Positions 52,301 through 60,388 are shown, counted from the first letter of the stretch. The stretch is DNA of 63,081 nt from Azohydromonas lata NBRC 102462 (GCF_001571085.1 NZ_BCTC01000033.1:1-63081), one strand, 5' to 3'. The notes: generated from the letters alone by a model not told the origin. A program made the numbers and translations.

Positions 52301-53720
52301 GCTTCAAGGCCTCGGTGCCGCCGGGCGCCGCCATCTCGCCCGCGAGTTGGCCGGTGAGGTCTATAGAGCGCGGGCCCGCCGCGGGGGCAGCGGGTGCGGA
52401 CGCGGCGGAGGCCGGCGCCGCCGGCGCGGCGGCCACGCCGAAACCGCGCCCCGTGGCGTCCAGCCGCCCGCCCAACGTGAGCGCAGGCGCGCGCGCGTCC
52501 AGCCGCGCCGGGCGCAGCTCTTCCAGCAGGGCTTGCAGCGTGAACACGTCGCCCTGGGTGCGGCCCTGGGCGTTGATGCGGCCGGCCGGCGCCTCGGCGC
52601 TGCCCAGCAGCAGTTGTGCGTCGTTGAGCTGCAGGTGCCCAAGGTCGGCGGGGTTGATCAGCGCGTCCAGCTTGGCTTGGCGCACGGGCACGCGGCCGGC
52701 GTCCCAGGTGCCGGCCGCGGCGTTGTCCAGCTCCAGGCGGGCCTGGAGCTGGTTTTGCGGGCTGGGCTGGATGACGGCCTGGCCGCTGAGCGCCGTGCGC
52801 GGCGCCGTGGGCAGCAGCACCTGCAGGTCCAGCGCCTGCACGCGGGCCTGCAGCCGCGACAGCGGGAACCCTGCAAAGGGCGTGACCGTGGCCATGGCGT
52901 TGAGCGACTGCGGCGGCTCGGTGCGGGCCTGCAGCGCCGCTTCCAGCGACAGCGTGGCCAGCGGCCCGCGCAACTGCACGGCCGCGCCCAGCGAGGGGAG
53001 CTGGCCGGCGGCGGGTTGCGACAGGCGCAGGTCGGCCTGCACCGGCATGGGCGCGTCGGCGCCCACCTGGGCCTGGCCTTCGACCTTGAGCGGCCCGCGG
53101 CTGACGGCGAAGTTCTCCACCCGGTGCCGGCGTCCGCCGTCCTCGCCCACGTGCAGCGCCGCCTGCAGCGCACGCAGCGGCTCGCCGGCCAGGGCGGCGG
53201 CGTGGAATTCGTCGATGCGCAGCGCGCCCACTTCCAGCGCCACGGGCAGCCGCAACTGCTGCGGCGGGGGCGATTTCGGGGGCGGCGGCTCCTGGGCCTG
53301 CGGCAGCGTCAGAAAGCCCTGGCGTGCCGTCAGCGCGTCGAAGGCGACCTGGGCGTAGGGGCCGGACAGGCGCAGCCGGTTCACGCGCAGATTCGTCCAG
53401 GCCGGCTCCACCAGGCGCAGCTCGCCGCCGACGCCAAAGCGCACGGTGATGGCGTCCGCGCCGAAGTCGCCGAGCAGCGTGCCGCGCGGCCGCGTGACTT
53501 CCACGCCCGGCAACTGGCCCAGCGCCCAGGCCGTGCCGCGCTCGGTGCGCAGGCTCCACCAGGCGGCGCCGGCAACGGCCAGCACCAGCGCCAGCAGCAG
53601 CAGGGCAAGGACGATGAGCGCGCGGCGCAGCCGGTGCGGGCGTTGGGGTGGCGGCGTGTGGCCGGGCGTGGAGGGGGGCGGCGCGGGCGGATTCGTGGCG
53701 GCCATGGATTCAACGCTCAT
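49356..53720 (-). CDS. tamB: TamB-like translocation/assembly protein (DUF490)
   Basis: Long inner-membrane-anchored protein that bridges the periplasm, helping outer-membrane protein assembly or moving phospholipid. The 1454 residues have a Pro-rich cytoplasmic start, one membrane helix (LRRALIVLALLLLALVLAVAGAAWW, about 31-55), then a very long beta-rich AsmA/TamB-type repeat region. Ala/Pro/Lys-rich linkers interrupt it (for example around 665-690, GKAGNKPAATRTAQAGAKAG). The C-terminal DUF490 domain contains AYGAKLDITRGLVTFTG and VGVTGSAQNPRVALVSTPALSDIDKLSWLTLGK. It ends WTWRWD. The ATG directly follows the tamA stop, giving the usual tamA-tamB operon; ATG 53705 is an alternative start. 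Confidence 0.93.
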   Translation of the reverse strand: MSVESMAATNPPAPPPSTPGHTPPPQRPHRLRRALIVLALLLLALVLAVAGAAWWSLRTERGTAWALGQLPGVEVTRPRGTLLGDFGADAITVRFGVGGELRLVEPAWTNLRVNRLRLSGPYAQVAFDALTARQGFLTLPQAQEPPPPKSPPPQQLRLPVALEVGALRIDEFHAAALAGEPLRALQAALHVGEDGGRRHRVENFAVSRGPLKVEGQAQVGADAPMPVQADLRLSQPAAGQLPSLGAAVQLRGPLATLSLEAALQARTEPPQSLNAMATVTPFAGFPLSRLQARVQALDLQVLLPTAPRTALSGQAVIQPSPQNQLQARLELDNAAAGTWDAGRVPVRQAKLDALINPADLGHLQLNDAQLLLGSAEAPAGRINAQGRTQGDVFTLQALLEELRPARLDARAPALTLGGRLDATGRGFGVAAAPAAPASAASAPAAPAAGPRSIDLTGQLAGEMAAPGGTEALKLDLEAGWQSEAAATVVALRRLQGSAGTARLSAQGRMRQAAAGAPWQLDTKAALDDLDLRPWWSGPADAPLRRLPSQLAARVDAAMTLPAAGPGGDLLAWLARLEGRADVGIPPSRLADVPLQGAASLRGTSAGLQAALDAQVDGNAAHAQGLLARNPQADHWEATVDAPALQRLNPLAALLPAPAPAATTRGKAGNKPAATRTAQAGAKAGAAKAAASAPVRPLAVAGAAKANFTLDGRWPALRSQGQASADGLSLPTLRLRSGQARWRLATVGDAPLELNLQLADLALAGSGQWLRVPAVDVRLDGTTRAHRLALQGEAAAQPPEWTDLLQPPPPGAAGTRTRFALEAQGGLIQSGSGALPATLAGWQGRITRVDARRAGAADALLQAADVELAFRMAEGSRPASLNVQPGRATVLGAGVQWSAVRWQAGAGGAPAQLDAAVNLEPLAVAPLLSRLQPDMGWQGDLEISGRAVVRTAPTLQADVLVERRRGDLSLAAGGSRRAMGLSALQLSLRANGNQWNAGAGVAGQQIGVLSAGASARTAPGEVWPSAATPVQGNVELRVADLGVWDPWLPVGWRLAGTVDARARVGGRLGAPEVAGTLLGNQLGVTNFVEGVRVRDGEMRVALDGEQVRIERFVLRAGDGTAQLQGGARLGEQPGVDVALVLDRFQALGRVDRRVDVSGRAQARLQGKDLSLRGGFKVDRGLIDLGRSSAPALSDDVVVVDDPAMARKPAPGTGQPQTPMKMDLDLRVDLGSDLRVRGKGINTLLAGELRVTAPNDQVAVVGTVRTVGGVFDAYGAKLDITRGLVTFTGPVANPTLDIEALRTDLDEVRVGVGVTGSAQNPRVALVSTPALSDIDKLSWLTLGKASTDLAGDQTALLQRAALALLAGNKGSSGPGLAQRLGLDAFSVSRGASGGLSDAVVGVGKQLSERFYVGYRQSLDATGGGFDLVYKIAQRFTLRLLTGETTGVDLVWTWRWD

Positions 53721-55580
53721 TCAGAAACTTGCCCCCGCCGTCACGTGCACTCGGAAACGCGCGTCGTCCACGCCGTAGGCCAGGTCCAGCCGCAGCGGCC
53801 CAACGGGGCTGCGGTAGTGCAGGCCCACGCCCACGCCCACGGCGGGCTTGATGTCGGAAAAACGCTCGGCCGCGTTGCCGGCGTCAATGAAGGCCGCGCC
53901 CAACAGCGCCGGCATGCGGCGCGAGATGGGGTGGGTGATCTCGGCGCTGGCCGTGAGCAGCGAACGGCCGCTGGTGACCACGCCGTTCACCTCCGGCCCC
54001 AGGCTGCGGTAGGCGTAGCCGCGCACCGAGTCCTCGCCGCCGGCACGGAACAGCAGCGGGTCCGGCACGCCGATGGCTTGCCGCGCGAAGACCTGGCCCA
54101 CGTCCAGCCGCAGCCGCGCGTTCCAGCCGTTGCCAAAGGGGCGGAAGGCCAGCAGCCGCGTGTAGAGGCGGCCAAAGGGGCCGCTCTCGGCCTCGTCGCT
54201 GCGGGCGTAGCCCAGGGCGGTCTGCAGGATGACGGCCTGCCCGCGCGTGGGCAGCAGCCGGCTGTCCACGTCGCGCCAGGTCCAGTCGGCGTTGGCGGTG
54301 AGGGCCTGCGAGGTGACGCGGCCCAGGGGCGAGTCCACGCGCGAGTAGGTGCCTTCGCCGTAGTACATGCGGTCGAGCTTGTTGCGGCTTTGGCTGCGGC
54401 CCACGCGCAGCCGGGCCGAGAGGCGGTCCTCGTCCTCCACCTTGAGCTGCTCGACGTTGCCGGCCACCAGGTCCTGCCACATGCGCTCCTTGGCATAGGA
54501 CCGCAAGTCCCACTCCCAGAGCTTGCGCTGGCTGCCGAGCTCGAAGTTGTTGCGCGCCGTCCAGTTCAGGCCGAAGGGGCGGCGGTGGAAGTGCTCCAGC
54601 GTGAAGCGCGGCCCCGTGTCGCTGCTGTAGCCCAGGCCCAGCGTGGCGTTCTGTTCGCGCTGCTCGCGCACGCGCACGGTGACGGGCGTGGCGTCGGCGA
54701 CTGAAGGGTTGGTGTCGATGGAGACGGCCGCGCCCTCGTACAGGCCGGACAGGCGCAGGCGGTCCTGGTAGTCCAGCAGCTTTTGCTCGCTGTAGGGCTC
54801 GCCCGGCTGGAAGTCGGCCAGGTTGCGTATCGCCTGCTCGCCGTAGCGCTGCACGCCTTCGAGCTTCAGGCCCCCCAGGTGGAAGAGCGGGCCGCTGTCG
54901 GCTTGGGCGGTGAGCGCGGCGGCCTGCTCGCGCGAGCGTATGGCGGCCTGCGTGTCGGTCCAGGTGGCGGCCGGGTAGCCGTTGGCTTGCAGCTGGGTGA
55001 TGGCGCCGTTCTTGGCGGCGGTCCAGTCGTCCTGGCGGAAGGCGTCGCCGGGCTTCAAGGGCCAGTCCTTCTGTACCTTCTCCCGCAGCCGTTGGGCGGG
55101 GCGCTCGCCCGCGTCGGCGCGCTGCTGCAGGTTGCCCTTCACTTGCACGTCCACGCTTTGCACGGTGGTGCGCGGGCCGGGGTCGATGCTCACCACCACG
55201 CGAGGCAGCTTCCCTTCGGCCGGCGCGGGCTCCAGGCGCGCCTGCACCTGGGCATTGAAATAGCCCTCGGTGCGCAACAGGGTGCGGGCCTGCTCGGGGG
55301 CTTGGGCGACGAGGCGGGCGAGCTCCTCGTCGGTGAGGCCCTGGTCGGCCGGGACGGTGCGAAAGCGCGCCAGGTCCAGGTTGTCGCCCACCAGGGCGCG
55401 CAGCTCGCGCGGGCCTTCAACCTCGATGTCGTAGCGCGGCGGCCCTTCGGCGGGCGGCTCGCCGCGCGCGGCGGCGGCCTCCTGGTCCGACTTGGGTTTC
55501 AGAACCGAGCAGCCGCCCAACAGCGCGGCCAGGGCCAGGACGATGGCAAAAGCAAGGGGACGCGGGCGCGTGGGCGGCAT
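53721..55580 (-). CDS. tamA: TamA-like Omp85 outer-membrane protein with a lipobox
   Basis: Outer-membrane barrel of the translocation/assembly module. From ATG 55580 it has 619 residues. The N-terminus is a lipoprotein signal: MPPTRPRP, a hydrophobic stretch and LLGGCSVLKP, so Cys near residue 23 is probably lipidated. Three POTRA domains follow (about 45-300), then the Omp85 barrel with the conserved PDPLLFRAGGEDSVRGYAYRSLGPEV (VRGY/F motif) and DAGNAAE. The final strand is VDDARFRVHVTAGASF with C-terminal Phe. Lipidated Omp85 proteins (TamL) are described in Bacteroidetes and are not the usual proteobacterial form. No ribosome binding site is strong; TTG 55619 is less likely. Confidence 0.9.
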   Translation of the reverse strand: MPPTRPRPLAFAIVLALAALLGGCSVLKPKSDQEAAAARGEPPAEGPPRYDIEVEGPRELRALVGDNLDLARFRTVPADQGLTDEELARLVAQAPEQARTLLRTEGYFNAQVQARLEPAPAEGKLPRVVVSIDPGPRTTVQSVDVQVKGNLQQRADAGERPAQRLREKVQKDWPLKPGDAFRQDDWTAAKNGAITQLQANGYPAATWTDTQAAIRSREQAAALTAQADSGPLFHLGGLKLEGVQRYGEQAIRNLADFQPGEPYSEQKLLDYQDRLRLSGLYEGAAVSIDTNPSVADATPVTVRVREQREQNATLGLGYSSDTGPRFTLEHFHRRPFGLNWTARNNFELGSQRKLWEWDLRSYAKERMWQDLVAGNVEQLKVEDEDRLSARLRVGRSQSRNKLDRMYYGEGTYSRVDSPLGRVTSQALTANADWTWRDVDSRLLPTRGQAVILQTALGYARSDEAESGPFGRLYTRLLAFRPFGNGWNARLRLDVGQVFARQAIGVPDPLLFRAGGEDSVRGYAYRSLGPEVNGVVTSGRSLLTASAEITHPISRRMPALLGAAFIDAGNAAERFSDIKPAVGVGVGLHYRSPVGPLRLDLAYGVDDARFRVHVTAGASF

Positions 55581-55927
55581 TGACGGCTTGTGGAGAGGAC
55601 AGGCCGCACGCAGGGGCAATCACCGTACCGGCCTCGCCGGACGGGGGCGGCACGCGGTCTGGAGCCGGCGAAAAAATGGGCGGGATCCCGCAATCCCGCC
55701 CAAAGCACCGACGAAGGAATGCCGTGGTCCGCTGCGAATCGGCGTGAGCCGCCGCGCGGCGCGGCAAACCTTGGTGGAGACGACAGCAAGCGCAGGGCTC
55801 AAGGCGGGCGGTGCAGGGCCGGGAAGATCGCGGCCGGGCCTGGGACTTGTCCGGGGTGGGCGGCGGCACAGCGGTGCCGGCACGCCGCCCCCGCCTGGAA
55901 AGGACGTCGGAACCGGGGCCGCGGCCC
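55581..55927. other. Gap upstream of tamA
   Basis: A 347-base stretch with a strong minus-strand terminator at 55671-55701 and no supported gene. The 226 bases between the stop at 55928 and the terminator would be a long 3' untranslated region or hide a small RNA; I cannot decide. Confidence 0.45.
55671..55701 (-). terminator. Rho-independent terminator
   Basis: Read on the minus strand: a 9-bp stem GGGCGGGAT/ATCCCGCCC with a 6-base loop, then A and six T (55676-55671). This is the best textbook terminator in the window. It ends transcription from the secreted-protein gene before tamA. Confidence 0.85.
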
Positions 55928-56488
55928 TCAGCGCGACGGGATGCTGCCCGGCACCGTGCCCCCGGGCACCGTGGTGGAGGGCAAGGTGGCGGAGGGCAGC
56001 GTGGCGCTGGGCACCGTGCCGCCCAAGGCCGGCGGCACGGGCGCGGCGGGCAAGGGCGGCGTGGTGGCGCCGCTCAGCGGCGGGGGCGGCGCCACCGTCC
56101 CCGGCGGTGTGGTACCTGCTGTGGCGGCCGGCACCGTCGTGCTCGGCACGGTGCTGCCGGGCACGGGCGTGGTGCCCGGCGCCGTTGGGCTGAGGAGGGT
56201 GGTGCCGGGAATGGTGGTGCCCGGCAAGGTGGTGGACGGGATGGTGGGACTGGGCGCCGTCGGCGTGGCGGGCAAGGCGGGGTTGGTGGTCGCCCCCATG
56301 CCGGTGACGGCGCCGGCGCTGCCGGAGGCCGGCCCAACGCCGCTGCCGTTGAGCGGGGCGCTCTGGTAGGCGGGGAACTGGGGCTGCGCGGGCGCCTGCG
56401 GCAGCGGCTGGGTCTGCGCCTGCGACAGCGCAGCGGCGCCGGCCAGCGCGGCGGCGGCAAGGGAAGGGCGAAGGGCAAGGCGGGCCAT
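55928..56488 (-). CDS. Secreted Pro/Thr/Ser-rich low-complexity protein
   Basis: A 186-residue exported protein with no known domain. A clear signal peptide (MARLALRPSLAAAALAGAAALSQA, cut near 24) leads into a Gln/Pro stretch. About 120 residues of repeats follow, built on GTT(I/V)PG(S/T)T and LPS(A/T)T units. Such sequences are flexible, extracellular or periplasmic, and candidates for glycosylation or peptidoglycan spanning. AGGAG lies seven bases before the ATG, supporting this strand over the equally open, Gly/Val-rich reading on the other. It has its own terminator about 230 bases downstream. Confidence 0.7.
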   Translation of the reverse strand: MARLALRPSLAAAALAGAAALSQAQTQPLPQAPAQPQFPAYQSAPLNGSGVGPASGSAGAVTGMGATTNPALPATPTAPSPTIPSTTLPGTTIPGTTLLSPTAPGTTPVPGSTVPSTTVPAATAGTTPPGTVAPPPPLSGATTPPLPAAPVPPALGGTVPSATLPSATLPSTTVPGGTVPGSIPSR

Positions 56489-56790
56489 GGCGGTCTCCTG
56501 GAACCTGGGAGGGGCGCGGGCCCTTGCCCGGGAGCGGGCCGGGGCCCATGCAGGGTGCTCAGCAAGGCCAGGGCCCGCGGCGGCGCGGAAGGGCTGCAAG
56601 CGTTTGCCAGCCGCAGGCACCGGACTATTCCCGGGCTCGCCGGATGCGCTCCCGGTTCGCACCGCGCGCCGGCTTGCGCACCATGACGGGCATTGGCTGG
56701 CGCCGGGCCGCAGACCGGCGTGCCGGCCCTCTTTATGAGGTTCCAGCCGCCACGCCCCCGCGGCGGCCGGCACCCTCCAGGCCCAAGAAC
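56489..56790. other. Divergent intergenic region, nothing further seen
   Basis: These 302 bases separate the secreted-protein gene (minus) from the small gene at 56791 (plus). They are G+C rich, with no clear promoter box, repeat or gene. Confidence 0.45.
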
Positions 56791-57069
56791 ATGAACCACG
56801 CCGTTGCCTTCGATCCCGCCGAGCTGCGTCGCCGCCTGGGCGAGCTGCACCGGGAGCAGCCCCTGCTGGATCCGGCCGCGCCCGCCATGCGCATCGGCAT
56901 CGCCGACGCCGAGGGCGAGTTGCTGCACGTGGTGGAGACGTCCAGCCTGTCGCAGGCCGTGAAGGTGTTCGAGCTGTTGGGCGACTTGGGCCTGGAGCCG
57001 TGCGAGGGCCGCCACCGCAGCCCCGACGGGCGCCGCCTCACGCGGCTGTATTCGCCGGCCCGCGATTGA
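56791..57069 (+). CDS. Hypothetical small protein
   Basis: A 92-residue protein I cannot place. It seems to fold as one small alpha/beta domain (FDPAELRRRLGELHREQPLL, MRIGIADAEGELLHVVETSSLSQAVKVFELLGDLGLEPCEGRHR, RRLTRLYSPARD). The pattern is balanced and typical of real proteins, and third codon positions are G/C rich. No strong ribosome binding site is seen. Related only by position to its neighbours; an RNA or nucleotide-binding role cannot be claimed. Confidence 0.6.
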   Translation: MNHAVAFDPAELRRRLGELHREQPLLDPAAPAMRIGIADAEGELLHVVETSSLSQAVKVFELLGDLGLEPCEGRHRSPDGRRLTRLYSPARD

Positions 57070-57092
57070 ATATTTTCCGCGGGCTCCTTGGG

Positions 57093-57114
57093 GCGGCCGG
57101 CCGGGCCCGGCCGC
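57093..57114. terminator. G+C hairpin between convergent small genes
   Basis: Stem GCGGCCGG/CCGGCCGC (8 bp, loop CCGGGC), 24 bases past the stop at 57069. No T run; a bidirectional stop is inferred from position. Confidence 0.6.
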
Positions 57115-57148
57115 AATAAGCCTGCGGCGAACGAAAGAAATTGCCGAT

Positions 57149-57361
57149 TCAGCCCTGCGGGCGGCGCCTCACCGCGGGACGGTGAAATTCCTTGCCCACC
57201 ACGGCGCGGGCATAGAGATATTCATGCAGCGTGCAGGTTTCCAGTCGATCCATGTCCACGTGGCCGCCTTCGTCGCAGGGGAAGGACATGTCCCGGTGCG
57301 GGCCTTGCAGGGACTGGAAGCACAGCTCAAATCCGTCCTGATGCGAGCAAGAGGCCTTCAT
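57149..57361 (-). CDS. Hypothetical small Cys/His-containing protein
   Basis: A 70-residue protein starting MKASCSHQDGFELCFQSLQG, with FPCDEGGHVDMDRLETCTLHEYLYARAVVGKEF in the middle. Four cysteines and several histidines could bind metal but do not form a standard motif. I have the impression that similar small proteins occur in other Burkholderiales, but cannot name a family. An upstream in-frame ATG at 57415 would add 18 residues. GGGAAA lies about eight bases before the chosen start. Confidence 0.6.
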   Translation of the reverse strand: MKASCSHQDGFELCFQSLQGPHRDMSFPCDEGGHVDMDRLETCTLHEYLYARAVVGKEFHRPAVRRRPQG

Positions 57362-57551
57362 GACGGTTTCCCGGTTGTTCTCCGCCAAAAAGCCGGGGCG
57401 GAAATGGGTGGACATTTGCCAAAAAGCGGCTGGAAAACCGGCGGCCTTTGGGCATCAATTTCGGTCTTGCTGGTTTCCATCCTCTTCAGGAACAAAAAGG
57501 GTCGCCAGATACAAATATCCCGCCGCAGCGGGACCTTCGTACCGCTCCAGA

Positions 57552-57574
57552 CATGGGAGGGAAACCTCCCCATG
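57552..57574 (-). terminator. Hairpin after ETF-QO
   Basis: Imperfect stem (CATGGG.AGG against CCTCCCCATG, one bulge) with a short AAA-centred loop, about 45 bases past the ETF-QO stop on the minus strand. Confidence 0.5.
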
Positions 57575-57618
57575 GGCCGGCTATCCCGGCCCCGCTTGCG
57601 CAGCGCGCGGCCCTCGCC

Positions 57619-59313
57619 TCACATGCCCGCGTAGTTGGGCCCGCCGCCGCCCTCGGGGACGACCCAGGTGATGTTCTGCGTCGGGTCCTTGATGTCGCAG
57701 GTCTTGCAGTGCAGGCAGTTCTGGGCGTTGATCTGCAGCCGCTGCTGCCCGCCGCCGTCCTGGCCGTCGCCCACCAGCTCGTACACGCCCGCGGGGCAGT
57801 AGCGCGTCTCCGGCGCGGCGTAGGCCGCCGCGTTGACGCTCAGGGGCACGCGCTCGTCGAGCAGCCGCAGGTGCGCGGGCTGGTCCTCGCCGTGGTTGGT
57901 GTTGCTGGCAAAGACGCTGGAGAGGCGGTCGAAGGTGAGCTTGCCGTCCGGCTTGGGGTAGGCGATGGGCTCGCACTGCGCGGCCGGGCGCAGCGCCAGG
58001 TGGTCCGGCTTGTCGCGGTGCAGCGTCCACGGCGGCGTCTTCACGCCCAGGCGGGGCAGCAGCCAGTGCTCCACGCCGGTCATGAGCGCGCCCACGCGCA
58101 GGCCCTTCTTGAACCAGGCCTTGAAGTTGCGCGAGGCGTGCAGCTCCTCGTGCAGCCAACTGCGCTCGAACGCCTCGGGGTAGGCGGCCAGCTCGTCACG
58201 GCTGCGGCCGGCTTGCAGCGCGGCGAAGGCGGCTTCGGCGGCCAGCATGCCGGTCTTGATGGCGGCGTGGCTGCCCTTGATGCGCGCGGCGTTGAGCGTG
58301 CCCGCGTCGCAGCCCACCAGCGCGCCGCCCGGGAACGCCAGCTTGGGCAGCGACAGCAGCCCGCCCGCCGCGATGGCGCGCGCGCCATAGCCCAGGCGCC
58401 GCCCGCCCTCCAGGTGCGCGCGGATGGCCGGGTGCGTCTTCCAGCGCTGCATTTCCTCGAAGGGGCTGAGCCACGGGTTGGCGTAGTCCAGCCCCGTGAC
58501 GAAGCCCAGCGTCACGCGGTTGCCTTCCAGGTGGTAGAGGAAGCCGCCGCCGTAGCAATCCGCCTGCAGCGGCCAGCCGGCGGTGTGCACCACGCGGCCG
58601 GGCTGCGCCTTGTCCGCGGGCACTTCCCACAGCTCCTTGATGCCCAGGGCGTAGCTCTGCGGATCGCGGCCGGCGTCCAGTTGAAAACGCTCGATGAGCA
58701 GCTTGCCCAGGTGGCCGCGCGCACCTTCGGCAAAGAGGGTGTAGCGGGCGTTGAGCTCCATGCCGAGCTGGAAGTCGGCGGTGGGCTCGCCGTTCTTGCC
58801 CAGGCCCATGTGGCCGGTGGCCACGCCGCGCACGGCGCCGTTGTCGTCGTAGAGCACCTCGGCCGCGGCGAAGCCGGGGAAGATGTCCACGCCCAGGCCC
58901 TCGGCCTGCTCGGCCAGCCACTTGGTGACCTGGCCGAGCGAGACGACGAAGCAGCCCTCGTTGTGGAAGTTGCGGGGGACGAGCCAGTCGGGGGTGCGGT
59001 GCGCGGCCTGCGGCGTGAGGAAGAGCACGTCGTCCCCCGCCACCGGCTGGTGCAGCGGCGCGCCGCTGCGGGCCCAGTCGGGCAGCAGCTCGGTGAGGGC
59101 GCGCGGGTCCATGACGGCACCGGAGAGGATGTGCGCGCCGGGTTCGGAGCCTTTTTCCAGCACGGCCACCGACACCTCGGCGCCGGCCGCCTGCGCGAGC
59201 TGCTTCAGGCGTATGGCCGTGGCCAGCCCGCCCGGGCCGGCGCCGACCACGACCACGTCGTAGTCCATGGCCTCGCGCGGGCCGTATTGCTCCAGGAGGT
59301 GAAGAGGGGTCAT
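57619..59313 (-). CDS. Electron transfer flavoprotein-ubiquinone oxidoreductase
   Basis: Takes electrons from ETF, reduced by acyl-CoA dehydrogenases, and passes them to ubiquinone at the inner membrane. The 564 residues start with the FAD motif VVVVGAGPGGLATAIRLKQLA (20-40). EKGSEPGAHILSGAVMDPRAL and FVTGLDYANPWLSPFEEMQRWKTHP are typical. The C-terminal 4Fe-4S ligands are Cys506, Cys533, Cys536 and Cys539 (RYCPAG, NCLHCKTCDIKDP). GGAGAC precedes the ATG. The acyl-CoA dehydrogenase encoded at 39641 and the acyl-CoA synthetase starting at 62553 would both depend on it. Confidence 0.96.
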   Translation of the reverse strand: MTPLHLLEQYGPREAMDYDVVVVGAGPGGLATAIRLKQLAQAAGAEVSVAVLEKGSEPGAHILSGAVMDPRALTELLPDWARSGAPLHQPVAGDDVLFLTPQAAHRTPDWLVPRNFHNEGCFVVSLGQVTKWLAEQAEGLGVDIFPGFAAAEVLYDDNGAVRGVATGHMGLGKNGEPTADFQLGMELNARYTLFAEGARGHLGKLLIERFQLDAGRDPQSYALGIKELWEVPADKAQPGRVVHTAGWPLQADCYGGGFLYHLEGNRVTLGFVTGLDYANPWLSPFEEMQRWKTHPAIRAHLEGGRRLGYGARAIAAGGLLSLPKLAFPGGALVGCDAGTLNAARIKGSHAAIKTGMLAAEAAFAALQAGRSRDELAAYPEAFERSWLHEELHASRNFKAWFKKGLRVGALMTGVEHWLLPRLGVKTPPWTLHRDKPDHLALRPAAQCEPIAYPKPDGKLTFDRLSSVFASNTNHGEDQPAHLRLLDERVPLSVNAAAYAAPETRYCPAGVYELVGDGQDGGGQQRLQINAQNCLHCKTCDIKDPTQNITWVVPEGGGGPNYAGM

Positions 59314-59415
59314 GGCGGGGTCTCCGGTGGGGTTGCTGTGCGCGGCGCCCGCTGGGCTGCAGGGCTCGCGATGGTTCGAAAGGTTGCGCTGGAAACGGTG
59401 TTGGAGTGGGCTGCA

Positions 59416-59505
<90 letters not shown>

Positions 59506-59510
59506 CGCGC

Positions 59511-59562
59511 CGCCCACTACTTCGTCATTCCCGGGAAGGCGGGAATGACGAAGTAGTGGGCG
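59511..59562. repeat. Long perfect hairpin repeat element
   Basis: A 23-bp perfect inverted repeat (CGCCCACTACTTCGTCATTC... and its complement) around a 6-base loop. The inner CGTCATTCCCG/CGGGAATGACG is a dispersed intergenic palindrome known in many proteobacteria. A 16-base half copy lies at 23966-23981 over the glk stop. Confidence 0.88.
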
Positions 59563-59611
59563 AGCCGGGTTCTCTTCGTGATGCGGGAAAAAACAAAGGC
59601 GAGAGTCGTGG

Positions 59612-59632
59612 CGGCTCACGGCTCACGGCTCA
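59612..59632. repeat. Heptamer tandem repeat, CGGCTCA x3
   Basis: Three perfect copies of CGGCTCA, followed by decayed relatives (CCCACGG, CCCACGG, CTTACG). It is the third short array in the 358-base gap between ETF-QO and the response regulator gene. Confidence 0.85.
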
Positions 59633-59671
59633 CAACCCACGGCCCACGGCTTACGTCTTGCAGCTCACAAA

Positions 59672-60388
59672 TCAGGTCCACTCCACCGCCGCGGCGAGCA
59701 TGTAGCCCGCGCCGTAGACGGTCTTGATGATCTTGGGGTTCTGCGCGTCGCCTTCGAGCTTGCGGCGCAGCCGCGAGATGCGCACGTCGATGCTGCGGTC
59801 CAGCGGCGAGAGGTCGCGCGCGCCCATGAGCTGTTCGCGGGTGAGGATCTGGTGCGGCCGCTCCAGGAAGGCGCGCAGCACCTGCGTCTCGGCCGTGCCC
59901 AGCAGCGTCTCGGTGCCGTCCGGCGCGCGCAGCAGGTTGGCCGCGCAGTCCAGGCTCCAGCCCGCGAAGCGCGCATGCCGGCGCTGCAGCGGCGCCGTCC
60001 CGGGCGCGACGGCGCCCCGGCGGCGCAGGATGCTGCGCACGCGCGCCACCAGCTCGCGCGGCTCGAAGGGTTTCACGACGTAGTCGTCGCCGCCGCCTTC
60101 CAGCGCCATCACGCGGTCCACCGTGTGGCCGCGGCCGGTGAGCACCAGCACGCCGCAGCTGCAGCGCCGCGCGATCTCGCGCACCAGCTCCATGCCGTCC
60201 ATGTCCGGCAGCCCCAGGTCCACGATGCACAGGTCCGGCTGCTCCATCTGCAGCCGCCGCAGCACGCCCGCGCCGTCGCCGAAGGTCTCGCAGGCGAAGC
60301 CGAAGTCGCGCAGCGCCAGGCTCACCAGCCGGGCGACCTCGGGGTCGTCCTCGACGACGTAGACGAGGGCGGCTGCGGCCTCAACCAT
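59672..60388 (-). CDS. OmpR-family response regulator
   Basis: DNA-binding partner of the hybrid kinase encoded just upstream. The 238 residues have a receiver (acidic pair ED/DD at 13-15, phospho-acceptor D57 in LCIVDLGLP, Lys in VVKPFEP) and a winged helix (TAETQVLRAFLERPHQILTREQLMG, RSIDVRISRLRRKLEG, IIKTVYGAGYML). The start overlaps the kinase gene end by eight bases, so translation is coupled. The output genes are unknown. Confidence 0.93.
   Translation of the reverse strand: MVEAAAALVYVVEDDPEVARLVSLALRDFGFACETFGDGAGVLRRLQMEQPDLCIVDLGLPDMDGMELVREIARRCSCGVLVLTGRGHTVDRVMALEGGGDDYVVKPFEPRELVARVRSILRRRGAVAPGTAPLQRRHARFAGWSLDCAANLLRAPDGTETLLGTAETQVLRAFLERPHQILTREQLMGARDLSPLDRSIDVRISRLRRKLEGDAQNPKIIKTVYGAGYMLAAAVEWT

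Noticed and set aside
50988-54704. A 1238-codon open frame on the plus strand across tamA/tamB
   Set aside because: It is a shadow of two well-recognised minus-strand genes and is almost free of aliphatic and acidic balance.
55590-56369. A Gly/Val-rich plus-strand protein opposite the Pro/Thr-rich gene
   Set aside because: It lacks a signal or start context, while the minus strand has a good ribosome binding site, a signal peptide and a terminator.
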